Positions 34,226 to 47,200 of a stretch of 64,000 nucleotides of DNA are shown piece by piece; positions within the stretch are counted from its first letter, which is position 1, and every line of letters begins with the position of its first letter. A program made the position numbers and the translations under genes. The DNA is from Pomacea canaliculata (taxonomy: Eukaryota; Mollusca; Gastropoda; Architaenioglossa; Ampullariidae), in contig NC_037593.1 of the NCBI RefSeq assembly GCF_003073045.1, forward strand, positions 19,504,812 through 19,568,811, written 5' to 3'. Below the pieces are notes generated by a model that saw only the letters and a list, made by a program, of their open reading frames with translations, had not been told where the DNA came from and searched no databases.

Positions 34226-36539
34226 AATACGTTTTTTTTTCCCCCGATCACAGTTGTTTTGACTGTTTCCTTTGTCCGTTTTTCCTGCTGTTAGTTACAT
34301 TCAATGATGTCAACCATGAGCGTATAGGGAGATGATGGTGGGGAGGTGTGCGCCTGCGGTACCCCATCTTTCTTCTCCTCCTATCTCCCACCATTGGTTT
34401 TGTGCACCAGCGTCATCACGCCATCAAGCAGCGGCGTTGCCAAGTGCCTCGGGCTGACTTGATTGACAGAACAGTTGCACCTCCCAGCGCAAGCCACAAC
34501 CCTCTGTGGGCACTCTGCGAGTTGCTGGTGAGCGCAAGCTCGCCCGCTGAAACTGCCTCAGTACATGCACTGACCTTCGAACTTTCTAACGTTTCTGGTG
34601 GTGTATGTGGCAAGTTCAGTTTTAAGCACTAGACACATAGGCGGTGGACAGTGGAAAAGAATTGGTACAGCACTACATGTGCAGAATTTTATTATTAGAT
34701 AGTGCACCTGGGGTAGGTCGAGCACAATGAACTGGAATTGTGCTGTTTGAAACTTTGTGCTTCCACTTCACGAGCGACATGTCGGTGCTGTCTGGGCAGT
34801 AGCGGTAGCGTTCTCGGCACTTAATAATAGCTCGTAGAGAAATAAATCTTCAGGTGAAAAACTGATTTTACAAACGTACATAGTGACGCCGAAGACCTTA
34901 AAACCAGTTGGGAAGAGCTGCAACCACAGTCAAGGCGTGTCTGTCGACAGTGAGCCTCGTTTTTTTAGGAAGTGGAAAAAGATTTGTGATTGTCCGACCT
35001 CTCGCACTTTCTGTTTCTAAAATTATCCGTATTTGGAATTTTAACATGTCCCGCCGTTCTGTCCACCACACAGACGCGGACAGAGCTGTGGGCTCAGGCA
35101 GCCACATCAGAAGAGAAAATATGCGGCACCAAGGAGAACTTGAAAACAACAGCTCTCTTTATCACAAAAGAAAGGATTGAAGTTTGATAGGCATGGTCCC
35201 TGGTAGGCTTAAGAAGTAAAAAAAAAAAAGAAAGGATTCTTAGTTTCTGCTCTCTAGAGGCTGCTTTAGTTCGACGAATGGAGGCTGTGAAGAAAGGTGG
35301 GAGGGCGGGTGTTCTATACATACTGCTACTTTCGTTTATTTCTCATTGCTGCATGATCAACTTCAAAAACTGAGATATCCTTCTCGCTGAAAGCTTTCGT
35401 CCAAATTAAAAAAAAAACGAAAAAACAAAACCTAAGTGAGCATCTCGAATACCAACAAATAATTTCAATATTTAATAACTTTGTATTAGCAGGCGCTAAA
35501 CATTTTCATTCGGTTTGACGAAGCCTTTTTTTTTTAAATTGCGCACCAAATCTGTTCGTACGTTGATGATCAAATTTAAAATCACTCGTCAAATGATATT
35601 TGAAATTCGATACAGGCACACATTCTAGCAATTCGGCAGACGGCATCTAAGTTACAACATATTACACACGGCTGCTCTGTTCTTTACCGATTTTTTTTTT
35701 CTTTTTGAATTGGTTTTTTTTCTTCTTTTGGGATTTCTCTCGCAGTTAATATCACATAGAGAATCGTGTTTCTTTTAAAAGGGAAAAAATGTGATTGCAA
35801 GTTGAAGAGGAAGTTTTGTGATGCCCAGTGTCGCCTCTAACATCTGCTGCACAGAAATTAATTTATATTTTCTAGTTGATTGAAACTCGCCAAATTTCTT
35901 GTCTGCTACAATGAAATTCATACTTCGATACAAGTGAGAAACACGAACTTTATATAAAAAAAAAACAATTCAGAGATAATAATATATTGTGTTCTATAAT
36001 ACATTATTCCAGCTGCTTGTAAAGTTCATTGCTGGTCGGTGACAACTACAGGAGCTAGGGTTGATGAGGGGGGAGTAGGGTGCGGTCGCATAAATCGAGT
36101 ATGCGAAGAAAACTTTATTATCTCTCATTTTCTTCGACCTTTCGGAAGATGTACCACAGATAACTTGGAGACGACAGAAAATTCCCTGTTAAAGACGACG
36201 GTGAATGTGTTTATTTGGTGTTTTGTGTGTTTGTGAAAGCAGGTCGCTCGGAGACAAAAATGTCAAAGTGTTGACAAGGGTGACAAATTGTGTGGGTTTT
36301 TGTTGTTTTGACCAAATGTTTGTACATACTCTTGAGAAACAAAACCTATCTTTGTTTTAATTTGTTGGATATGTATGGCTTCCGTCTCCTTTCTCTCCAT
36401 CCATCCCCGCCCCCTTGTCACACACACACACAGTCTTTCTCCAAGGTATATCATTCGACCGAGACTGCATTCATGCGTGTGATCCATGATTTGTTTGCAT
36501 GCGACAGCGCTCATGTTTCAGCTCTGTTTTTAGTTATCC
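34226..36539. other. Intergenic, no gene seen
   Basis: AT-rich sequence with poly(A)/poly(T) runs (for example near 35220, 35410 and 35690). Open frames of 60-90 codons here lack homology I can recognise. Confidence 0.5.
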
Positions 36540-36660
36540 GCTATTATATAGCTGCTTTTGATACGTTGAACCACAAGCTCCTTCAACGGTGTCTTTTGAT
36601 CTCTGGCGCGCCGTTCAAACGGTTTCATTGTTCTCAGTCTGCCCTCGCCCAGACATTTAA
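36540..36660 (+). mobile_element. LINE reverse-transcriptase fragment (CR1/L2-like)
   Basis: YYIAAFDTLNHKLLQRCLLI resembles the RT block 'DLSAAFDTLDHxLLLxRL' of CR1/L2/Jockey-type non-LTR elements. Only this motif and a few residues after it are recognisable, so it is a small relic. Confidence 0.5.
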
Positions 36661-36974
36661 CGGTGAAGGCGAAACTGAGGCTAAAATCATTTTGAATGGG
36701 CTTAATTCATTTTGAGATGCTAAATCACTAGTCTGTGCCAGAAAATCTGAAAAAAAAATTCAGCAGTCATTAGTCATACTTTATTCCAAGAAAGGAAACC
36801 ATAGACAGTGCCAAAACTCAGATACACCACCCTAGCAACGAGACTCACACCACTAGACGACACAACACCACTAAGGAAGAGCTAGCAGGACAGGCTGGAT
36901 TTAAATCAAGCAAGAGAGTAGTAGGACAGACAAACTTTCTGATTATGGTAAGAAATTACAACAGGTGCAGATGA

Positions 36975-37465
36975 GTGGGTCAGCCAGTCATCATTCATTC
37001 GTCCCTTGACAGGTCGTTGCGAGGAGTCCAGGGAAAGACCGCGGCAGTTGACGATGAGCGCCACTCACACCTGTCGGGCGATGGTCAGCTGGTCCTGCAC
37101 GGGACGACCGGTCCACTCCTTCACGTTCATCAGCTAGTTCTTCCTCTGGCCACCATTTCGTTGACCAAACTCCAAGGGACCTTGAAAGACATTCTTCGAC
37201 AAAATGGCGTGCCGGGTCACATGACCCAACCAGATCAGCTTAAGCCGCCTGACTGTTGCAAGTAGGGGTTCTTGGTGTCCAACGAGTATGGCAACAGCAC
37301 TTTCTGCAAAATCCTCGGTATTATGTACGATATCCGGAGCAGCTTCCTCAAGCGTATGTTCTCGAATGCCTGGATCCTCCTCCCCGCATCGGCAAGCAGA
37401 GTCCACGTTTTACATCTGTAAAGCTTATCGTTACCTCCACATCTTCCCGAAGGACTTAGAGACAC
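36975..37465 (-). mobile_element. LINE 3' coding remnant (RTE-like)
   Basis: In two frames the minus strand carries CKTWTLLADAGRRIQAFENI with RLRKLLRISY, then RRLKLIWLGHVTRHAILSKN with VFQGPLEFGQRNGGQRKN and VKEWTG. This is the conserved segment after the RT domain in RTE-like LINEs (C-x-TW-T, RRIQAFE, LRxxGHVxR, GxRxxGRQxKxW). At least two frame changes within 0.5 kb show it is inactive. Confidence 0.75.
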
Positions 37466-39138
37466 GCAGGCTCGTTGATTCTATTGTGGTTGCTTTGAAG
37501 AATGATTGAGTCTGATTTTATCTTCAGGTCTTTGTAACATTCAATCCATCAGTTGTGCATTCTAAGTAGACACATAAGCTTAGAAACACCGTCGGCCAGA
37601 ACCGTCACGACGAAATCCGGAAAAATCAGTGATGCCTACGTTTGACAAAACATCGCTTTAAACAAAATAAACTAGCAAACTTCACACGAAATTACCTAAT
37701 ATGAACACTATGCTCATTAATATGCAGGACACTATAAAAGTGGGCTCCTATGAAGCTACTGAAATGATCCAATTTTGTTCACGCCGTTTTCGTCTTTTGT
37801 CTTTGGCACTTTCATCCACCTGTAAATTTTCTTTGGCTTTGGTATTGGGGTAGATTCTAGATTTTCTCTCACTTCGTCCACTGTCCTTCTTACTCTCGAA
37901 GCCTGTTTCCTGACTCCAGACACACACCCGATCTCTATCTCACACACTCTCTGCCCTCTGTTTATGTATCCTGATGTTGATATACATGTCAAATGTGTTT
38001 TAATGTTATCTGTATTGGAGAGTGGACATGTATGTCTGATAGTGATGACAGGGGATTGGTGATTGAATATGTGAGTGATTGTGAGGATGGTTATTTTCAG
38101 TTCACCCTATAAAAGTGACAATGGCTGGAATATCCTTGTCAATAAAATGTTGGAGCTGGAGTTTTCTCTCTCTCTCATTCTCTCCTCACAGTCTGGCGTT
38201 CTTCTAATCTTAGAGCGCGGGTCTGGCTCTGGCTGATTTCATTAAGGTGATGTGCTCTGGCGGCGACACCCGACACCCCGAGGCAGACTGAAAGCCACCC
38301 AATACCTCGAAGGTGGGCAGGTCCTCGGAGGTCGTTGATTAATAAGGGAGCGCAAGACCAATAAGATGTAAACGGTCCCATAATCCAGCCTTCCTGTTTT
38401 TAATTTCGTCACAATCGTCTGCTTTAATCTTCTTTAATATACCTGTCCCTTACCTTATGATTAAAAAAAAGTATATTTAGCAATTTGTTGAATAAGGATG
38501 AACTCCCTTTTGGTCTGCAAGTTTTGGGTGAAACAAAAGCGACTGTGATTGTCTCCTTTGACTCACTTACCCCCATCATGTGTTTCTCTCATTTTTCTGG
38601 ATCGTCAGTCTCTTACTTTATTCCTCAGTTCCTCTCTTTCGCGTTTTCTTTCATTCCCGTAGTTTTACTGTTTATGCTTCGTCAGCGCAACAACAGCAAG
38701 GACCACAAACCACAAAAGAAATGAAATACAAAGCAATCGCAAGTGTTGATGCGTGATCTTAAATGTGTCGCCAGGCCAAATCTGATCCTCCGTTTTCTTC
38801 TGTCTCCAAGATTTTTGTCCCCATAATTTATGTATTTATTTTAATTTCATGAATTTGTTGGATAATTAAGTATATAAATCAGCTATTATTCAGCTAGCAT
38901 TGCAATTATTATTATTCCCGTTTCCACGCGTTCTCCTCTCCTCTTTCCTGTCATCTTGGTTGGATTCTTACATTTCTCCCTCTCATGATTATTGTTGCTG
39001 TTATAATTAGTATCATTTTTTTAAAAGTGCCATGAGCTTGATGGAGGCGACAGATTTCTGCGCAGTTCGAGAAAGATGCATTTGCTAACCGAGTTGACAT
39101 CAGGGCTCTGCTTAGGGGCAGGAAGACGAGGCATCTGC
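37466..39138. other. Intergenic, no gene seen
   Basis: AT-rich with a TC run near 38162-38185 and a CG-richer segment at about 38200-38380 whose origin is unclear. No coding exon recognised. Confidence 0.45.
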
Positions 39139-39560
39139 CTAGGGCCCCGTGCTTTTGATAGTCGTCAGGGGCCCCGCGCCTTTGATTAATATGGTACGTA
39201 GGCTCCATATTAATGATGTATTGTTTTCTCTCCACTGAGCTTTAATTTGTTCGCCAACATCCAGGGTTTCACAGAACAGAGGGTTTGCTGAGTATTGGTG
39301 GAGTTGGCAAGCTGGACCAAATACTAGGATCTGAGTATCGTCGGCGTACATGCGATACTGCAAGCCAAAGTGGCGGATCACAGGGCCAAGTGGCTGGACA
39401 TAGGAAGTAAACAATAGAGGGCCGAGGACTGAACCCTGAGGCACTCCATAAAACACAGCAGCAGATTCTGATGTTGAAACTAACGGTTGAGATCAGACAG
39501 GTGAGAGTGGAACCAGCCAAGGACTGCGCCAAAGAGCCCATGGTAGTGTGAAGCCGCTGA
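39139..39560 (-). mobile_element. LINE reverse-transcriptase fragment with YADD motif (CR1/Jockey-like)
   Basis: The minus strand encodes [20 protein letters not shown] and [15 protein letters not shown], preceded in other frames by [13 protein letters not shown]. These are RT blocks '[13 protein letters not shown]' and catalytic 'YADD' plus the upstream 'WFxSYLxxR'. The frame changes between blocks, so it is a dead fragment of a CR1/Jockey-like LINE. Confidence 0.8.
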
Positions 39561-42500
39561 AAGAAAATGTAGAAGTAGGTATTTAAAGTACGATACTTCC
39601 ATTGTAGAAGTATTTAAGACTAGCGTGCATACGTTCGATGTTTTAATGGAGTTAAAACAGTAAATTAATAAAGTGTTGTATCACGAGTTATGTGTTATTA
39701 TCGCGTATTTATCCACCGGTGTCTTCTCTCCCTTTCTATTCTTTGACCTTTTTCTTATCCATCCCCTGCCTTTACTTCTATATAACAAAGGCACGTGGTT
39801 TTCAGCTTATATCTGGTGCCCAACTACACTCTTTCATTATTCTCTCACTCTCTTTCTATCTTTCCTTTTTTTTCCCTTTCTTCTTAGAATGGAGGTTTGT
39901 CTTCCCGTTTCGACAGATTGAGCAGTTCCATATATTTTAGCGATGGATGTCGGGGGATCCAGTCCAGGTGCCTGGGCTGTTGGGTCATAAGGGTATCAAG
40001 TCCATAATGAGACGACACCACAGTCAGACACATTCAAGAGATCCCTCATCACTACAACCAAAGATGCTTTTGTTTCTTGATACCTGGCAGCGGCTCGGAG
40101 TGGTTTCACGTTTACTAATTGAAGTATAGCTGCAGTGCTTCGACATGTCCCGGCAATCTAACAACAGTCTACGATCAATGTCGATGGATTCAATTGCCAG
40201 AGGGAAAAATGCTCGCTTAATCTTTACGCGCAGAATGGAGCAAGAATACTTCATGAAGCATCTGAGGCAGGGTGTGACAAAGTAATAGAAAAGACGATGA
40301 GATTAAAGAGATTGGCAACGACGGGGTTACAAATTGGACACTGCAAATATATGTTCCCTTAAGTTTGCCTACTCGCTTGCATGAGAAGAAATAATTGGAT
40401 GCTGCAGTCTACGTAGTGTGTGAGTGTGTGTTTTGGAGTGGGGGAGAGGGAGGGACTGTAGGGGTAGAAGCTTCTTCCTGCCGAGAAGACGCGTGAAAGT
40501 GCGAGAAAATGTTACAGAAGTGAGAAAAAAAAAAAAAGAAAAAAAAAAAGATACAACACCAAACGCACCGGAAAAAAAAAAAACTAAATTGCTAACAAGA
40601 TGAGATGATGCCAGAACACAAGACAAATTGTCACGTAAACGGAACAAGAGGGAAAATAAACAAACGGTTCATTAGAACGGCTCTCACGCCATCATAGAAA
40701 GCTGTAAGTAACAAACCTTCGTGAGGGAAAACATCACACGACGAAACATTTGACAAAATTAACCCGGTCATTTAAGAGATGCGTATTGAGAGGAAAAACA
40801 TACAATGATCATTTAGATGAACCAATAATGTAATTTGATCCATCAAGCAATGTCGCAAGCATGGTCTTTGGGGTTCCTTGACAGTTGTTTTGCCGTCGAT
40901 TAATCTGGATAATGGCGGCACTGATGTTTGGCGTCTTGCAGACAATGAGATGTCAACAACGATCCTCTGAATCACACGATAGAAGCACTTCTCATTAAGC
41001 GCAGATTAGGTAACAATATCTCGTCTTGAGATCGCCTCACACGGATGCCACTTTACCGAGAGAAAGAGAATCTTTTTTGCCTCCTTTAACTCGTTTCTTC
41101 TATCCTTTCTCATTCTTTGTCTCTCTGGTTTTCTCTTTGTCAATCCAGTCCATCGGTATTTTCATCCATAGATTTACATATTCTTCCATCCACCCGTGTC
41201 TGTCTGAAGTATACATGTATATATGTGTAGACATTTCTGAACTTATTACTGTACTTTTATGAATAGGTGCAAGCACCATTGTGGATCACATTTGGGGTCA
41301 TGCGCGTGCGAGAGACAATTTACGAGGACGACGCAAGAAAGTCTCAGCAAATGTCTGCCGTGGAAATATTAGTCCACATTCATCCTTACACCATTTGTCA
41401 ACTTTCACAGGTAGGTTAGCTTACAAGAAAGCAGAAAGCAATTCCAGTTTAAGCTCGTTTGCCATTTCACTTGAAAAATTTATTTTCTTTTCCCATCTCT
41501 GTCCATTTTCTAGTTACTCCACCATCACCAGCATCAACCGTGCCAGTCTCACCAAGGAGTAGCAGTATGACGAGCGCTCGACAAAAGTCTTTAGAAAATC
41601 AACAGCAAAGATCATTTCATTTAGCTTGTCTGTCACATTTAATTTCCAGATTCCTCCTGGCTGATGTTGTCGACTTGGGGCTGATTGAATCTCGTGGGCC
41701 AGCAGCCGGGCTCAGTGGCTTAATGACGGCGAGATTAAGTGACTACAGGTACCGTCGGCGAGGCTTCGCTTTTCACTTTTTATATTGTGGGAGTGCTGTG
41801 CAGCATATGTCGTGCCCAGCCTAGCTCTCCTGTCTCCGCAGACCCGCTGTTTTCCAGGTGACAGACGCTCAACGGCGTGGTAATGATAGAGCATCGTCGC
41901 CGGCACCTCCCTTGATCCTCCCCTTCCCCACCCCAACGCTGTCTGCCTGCTCCCTCGCTCGGCATCTTGGCCAGAGTAACTCTTTCAATGCAATGCCTGG
42001 AGTTGGAGGACGTGGAGAAGAAGGAAGAGGAGGAGGAGGAGGAGGAGGAAGAGGAGGAGGAGGGGAATGATAGTACGAGGGGGGTGAGTGGGCGCAACAC
42101 ACTATAAACCAACAAAGTCATCCTCAGTGTGTGTGAGCCCCCCCTTCTCATATCTGAAACTCGGAACAGGTGGCTTTATTCCTGAAATTGTTCAGAACCA
42201 AATAAAATATTCCCGTGTCATCCACTTCTTTGCTTTGTTGTTCTCGTTGTCTTCACTTTCTGCAACGCATTCCACTTTGTTAATCGCCATGTAGCGGTTT
42301 CTTCTTTTTATCTCCTCTCAGAGAAAGAGCCACTAATCGCTGTGTTCTTGGCGAGAAAGAGCAGGAATGTACGGCAGGTAAAAGGATTAATTAATCTTTA
42401 AGTTATAACCCAACGCTCAGAGGTTCTCCGGTAAATGTAAACTTCAAACTGTGAAAGATTTCCCGTTTCAAAGTACATGTAGTTTTTAGCGGTACCTCCT

Positions 42501-44246
42501 TTCGAAATAATCCTTTTGAGAGTAAATATTTAGGGAATGAGCAGTTATATGGGTGAGCAACATGTGAGGGGCTAGTGCAAAGATTGTTAACCCTTTTAAA
42601 CTGTCGTCCACCATTACAAACCAGTAAATCATAGAGAGGGTGTCCAGGCAAGTAAGGAAAGCTGATGTTTTAAAGTGCAAAAATGTTGATTAAATAATAA
42701 ATAATTTTTTCCTTAAAGTAAGGAAATGTGACTGATGAGATATCTTTAGACCACAGTAATTGCCTAATCACCTTTGTCTATCCCCCAGACTACTTGAAAG
42801 GTTAAGCGGGGCTGATTTCATTTACTTTCCAATTGTTTTCTTTCTTTCCTTTCTTTTCTGTAAACTTCGTCTTTACTTCGAATGTTGAGAATGTTTGTGA
42901 GTATTGAAATTATAATAATTCCAGATTTGGTTATAAATCTTAAAAGCTCGGAGAGGTTTCTTTGGTGTAAGGAGAATTTAAGGAAAAAATAAAACAACAA
43001 TAATTGAAAAAAATTCTGACAGACGAGCTTAAGATGGTCACTGTGACACATCTATGAAGTATTTGAGACACATGAGAAAGAAGAGAAAGCTAAGTCTTGC
43101 GCACATATTTTGAAAAACTAGTATTCTCGATTATCTAGTTTCTTGAAAAATAATATTTAAAAAAAAAAAAACCTTGGGAAGATGGAGAGGAATTGACTCA
43201 ATGCTGATAATATCCTGAGTTGATGGTGAAAGTAATACGTCAATCCTCGAGAACGATGTTGGTTGAGAAGATCTGATATCATCTACATGCCTTCATCAGG
43301 ATGAGTCCATCGAAGTTTGCAACAAGCGGCCGGGAGGAACAAGCGCATGGAAAAATGGGAGGAGATGGACTGAGAGTCGCAGGTAAGGAAAGCCGGGAGC
43401 AGCCAATCAGATCCCAGAGCGGCGCGCCGTTAGCACGTGATTGCCTGTCAGTCTCTCAGGTGAGAGAAAACGGTCTCTGCCCTCCCAGCGATGATTAGCC
43501 TCGCAATAAGCGACTCGACGAAGAGACCTTTACAAAATTAGAGCTGTCATCAAAACGATTCGCAACATTCTTGTGAGACAGGTGGGACTCGCCTCCAGGC
43601 TGCATGCGGTAGTCATCGTCTTGATGTATCTACGCTGCTGATGTAGACTGTCATCCTCTGCCAGTGAGTACTGGATGAGTCCAAGACTATTTTTATGTAG
43701 AATCTTACTGAAAAGAAACCATACTGCGTCATATTCTGTTCACACCGCAGTTCCATTTCTTGTTTTGTAATCTTGCGTCGAGAAGAAAGAGGAGACAGTA
43801 AAGGCGACCTTTTGCAACAGAAGACACTCAGAGGTCAGAGAGCTCGGGAGGTACAGGGGGAGAGAAATAGGAGGTACAAAACATTACTCGTGTGCTGCTT
43901 GCCCAGCTTTTATAGGTTATGCTTCCTTCGTTTTGGCCTTCCTACCTGGTTTCATCCACACCAGATGTCGGCACTCGTCGTCATCTAGAATATCCCCATC
44001 ATCACCACCACCATCACTCCCCTACCATCACCACGAATGTACCCAGGCTCTGACGTCACATCCTGGTGACCTCTCCGTCAATCTCTGTGAGACCTCGAAG
44101 GGTTCAAAAGTTTGGACCGCGTGCAGTGGGGTTCAAGACCTGTCGTCGTCGCCGCTGGAGAAGAACGTGGACATCATGGACAACGAGGGCGTCCGTCAAG
44201 TCGACGAGGAGAAGACGAGTGCCCGAAGACCGCAGGCGCGTCCAGC
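39561..44246. other. Intergenic, probably including the homeobox gene promoter
   Basis: Low-complexity A-runs near 40528-40583, a GGA repeat near 42022-42064 and pyrimidine-rich tracts near 39845-39880 and 41080-41140. No gene with domain support. The last few hundred bases should contain the 5' UTR of the homeobox gene; they become GC-richer from about 44000. Confidence 0.45.
42022..42064. repeat. GGA microsatellite
   Basis: Repeated GGA interrupted by GGAAGA. The Pro/Gly-rich frames over it are artefacts of the repeat. Confidence 0.9.
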
Positions 44247-47200
44247 ATGAAGTTCTCCATCGACAACATCCTGGGACTGCACAAGACCTTGCCCTCTGCC
44301 CACCTGCCGGCCCACCTCACACCCAGCCACAGCGGCTTCGGCTGCAACCTCAACGCCGTGGGAGATGACAGCCGCGGGATGAACAAGACCCTGGAGGGGA
44401 AGAAGGAGTCGGAACCAACACAACAGATGGCGACAGCATTGCAGGGGAAAGAAGCGACGACAACAACGGTTACCAGTGGCTACAGTGCACGCGCTACCAC
44501 CCGCCCAAGCTGCAAAGTAAGTGGACCTTAGGTGGTCAACAAGGATGTTGGTCTGTATGCCACAGTCTGATTTTTACATTAGTCTTTACAAACTCAGACA
44601 AGAATACAATATTTTACTTTTATTATATATAAAAGTTACTATCAGGGTGTTTCCACATCTCCTTCTCATTATTTGGATAAATTAATTCATTCCTCTCTTA
44701 TTCTTACTTTGTAGCTATCAATCTTTCCATTCCGATTAAAAAAAATCATCTTTGAGTGACGGTTCAGCTCCATCTTGTCATGGCAATGCAGAAAAGTATT
44801 TAAATTAAGCTGAAGTTTTATTTCATTTGTCGCAAGTCCGTGTCATACACTGCTTAATCCAAAAATTTGTTTGGGGTTAACATGCAAATCTCTTTAAGTA
44901 GTGTTTCGGTGTCCGCGAGGGACTACAGATTATTTATAATACATAATGCAGCAGAAATAGCATGTAAATATCTGTTATACGGCATTGTTGAGCAAATAAT
45001 GACAAGAAAAAAGCATGTACATGCTCAGTACACACAACCATTGTATGTCTACCTACAAAGTACACGTCAGCAAACGTGCTGGCGAGAGACTTTGAGAACG
45101 TGTGAAAATGTTGGAGGCTACAGGAGGCTTTCATTCCTTCACATACGTTCAGCGTGGAATCAACAGACTGCTCGGCCAACGCAATTTCACGTTTTACTTT
45201 TTATAAGATATACATATTTTTTTCGGTCGAATATTTTTTTATCAGCTGGCTGTTGAATCGTCGCTTTGCGAAACCAGCGGCCACTGAGGACCGACTACAT
45301 TTCACAAAAATTAACATGTTTGCCTTCGCAGGCTTTAAGAAGCTATTTTTTTCTGATATTTAATTTAGCTAGCGATATCTGCAGGCCAGTAAAAATTTAT
45401 AAAGAGTTGTAGTAGAATTATCAAATTTGAATCTTTCTTGAAAAGATTTGATTTTACAATCCTTTGAAAAAAAATGACCACTAAGGTAACTTTATCAAAA
45501 TGATGGACTCACACAATATGACTTTTTCACGCTATATACATTCCTGCATTTTTATTGATAATTACATTTTTCATCACTAAAATGCTAACATATTGAGTGA
45601 ATGTCTGCACTTAAACAAAAGCAAAATTGACTAAACTCAGTTTGTGTCACAAAGCCCATCGTTGTCTATTATTGAGGGACAGACGTGTGTTATTTTGTAG
45701 AAGAAGACATAACACATGCCAATAAAGAGAAAGGACTGACATTTCGCGTGAACTACACCAATATGGGTATAAATTCTACAACCTTCACATACAGTGGCTA
45801 CAGAAATGTGAGCAGCCTGCCTGATACAGGCAAGACTTGAAATACTACTCTACAAACAAGAAAATCCAAGTCGCCAAGTCGCTGTCAGACTTTATCTTAA
45901 ATTCTACATCGTGAAGATATCAAGTAGAATGAGTCACAAAGACAGCATCGTATACAACGGTTGTAAAACATCATGATGACGACGACGACGAAGACGACGA
46001 CGACGACTGCATTTTTTAAATTTTACTTCAAGGTGACATCCCATGAAGCTGCAGAGTTTAAAAACTTTGCAAAAATTTTTTTTCAAATCTCCTCGCATTA
46101 TTTTTATGTCAAGAGGTTTCGTATAAATTAAGTGGCTTTTATTGTCGGTATAAGTTTATTCAAGTGTTTGTCAAGAAATGAAAGTCGATTTTTCAAGTGA
46201 AAACAGTGCTGCACAAAATTTCGATAAGACGCACAACATACATAATAGAAATAAATTGTATGAATTCCTCTCAATTTCCTGAATAAAAAAAATATTTTCT
46301 TCAAAAAAAAATCAAGTCAGAAAATGTTGTACTTAGATTACAAGACAATAGTTTAAATTAACATTGAATTACACGACAGGAGGTCGAATTTCTTAAACTC
46401 AAACTCTTCCCCATAGGATGGTAGAAAACATTTTACAAACTTAAAAACTGCAACGAATGATAGAAATAGCAAGTGACACAAAGTTTATGACAATAATGGA
46501 ATATAGATTTTATACAAGCAACACGAGACGATTAAAAACTCAGAAAAAAATTTTTTTTCGCTTCAAAGGTAGCACGGACTCAGAACGAAGAACAAGAAAG
46601 TGAAAATATCGTTTGAAAAGCGGAAAAAAGTATTCACATAATCATGAAGAGCTCTGAAAGCGGTAACAAAATAAAAACAAAAAAATCTGAGATTTATAGG
46701 AACTTGAGGGCGGAAACGAGTGACTTGTTCCGTGAAAGATGCTTATGTTACACGACTGAGTGAGTTTGAAAAAATGTAAAAATTTCTAATAGATGACAGC
46801 AATGATCTATGAAATGCGTCTATGAAGGTAACACAAACTCAAAGTCTTTCTCAGATGAAAAAAAACCCAACCATTTACAAACTAAACAATCTTTGTTGAA
46901 ACCACAAATAAAAAAAATAAATAAAAAAAAAAATAAAAATAAAAATAATAATCTGAGACTCGAAGCTCAAGTTGCGAAATGTCTCCGATACAATAAGTTC
47001 GAAAAAAAAAGATTTCTTACAGAGAAAATTACGTTAGTCGTCTTCAGTCCTTTTGAGCCGTTTATTGAAACTGTGGATCCCTGGCTGGATGTCGAACTCA
47101 GTGTAAGTTTAGCATTTCAGACTAGCTCGTATCGAATGTGCTAATATTGAGACAGAGCAGGTCCATGTAATTATAAAAAAATAGAAAGTAAAAAAGTTTG

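Noticed and set aside
41869-42151. Pro- or Gly-rich frames on both strands
   Set aside because: Produced by the GGA microsatellite.
44112-44246. 45-codon N-terminal extension of homeobox exon 1
   Set aside because: In frame, but rich in Arg/Gly and unlike related proteins; the eh1 motif normally lies at the very N-terminus, so 44247 is preferred.
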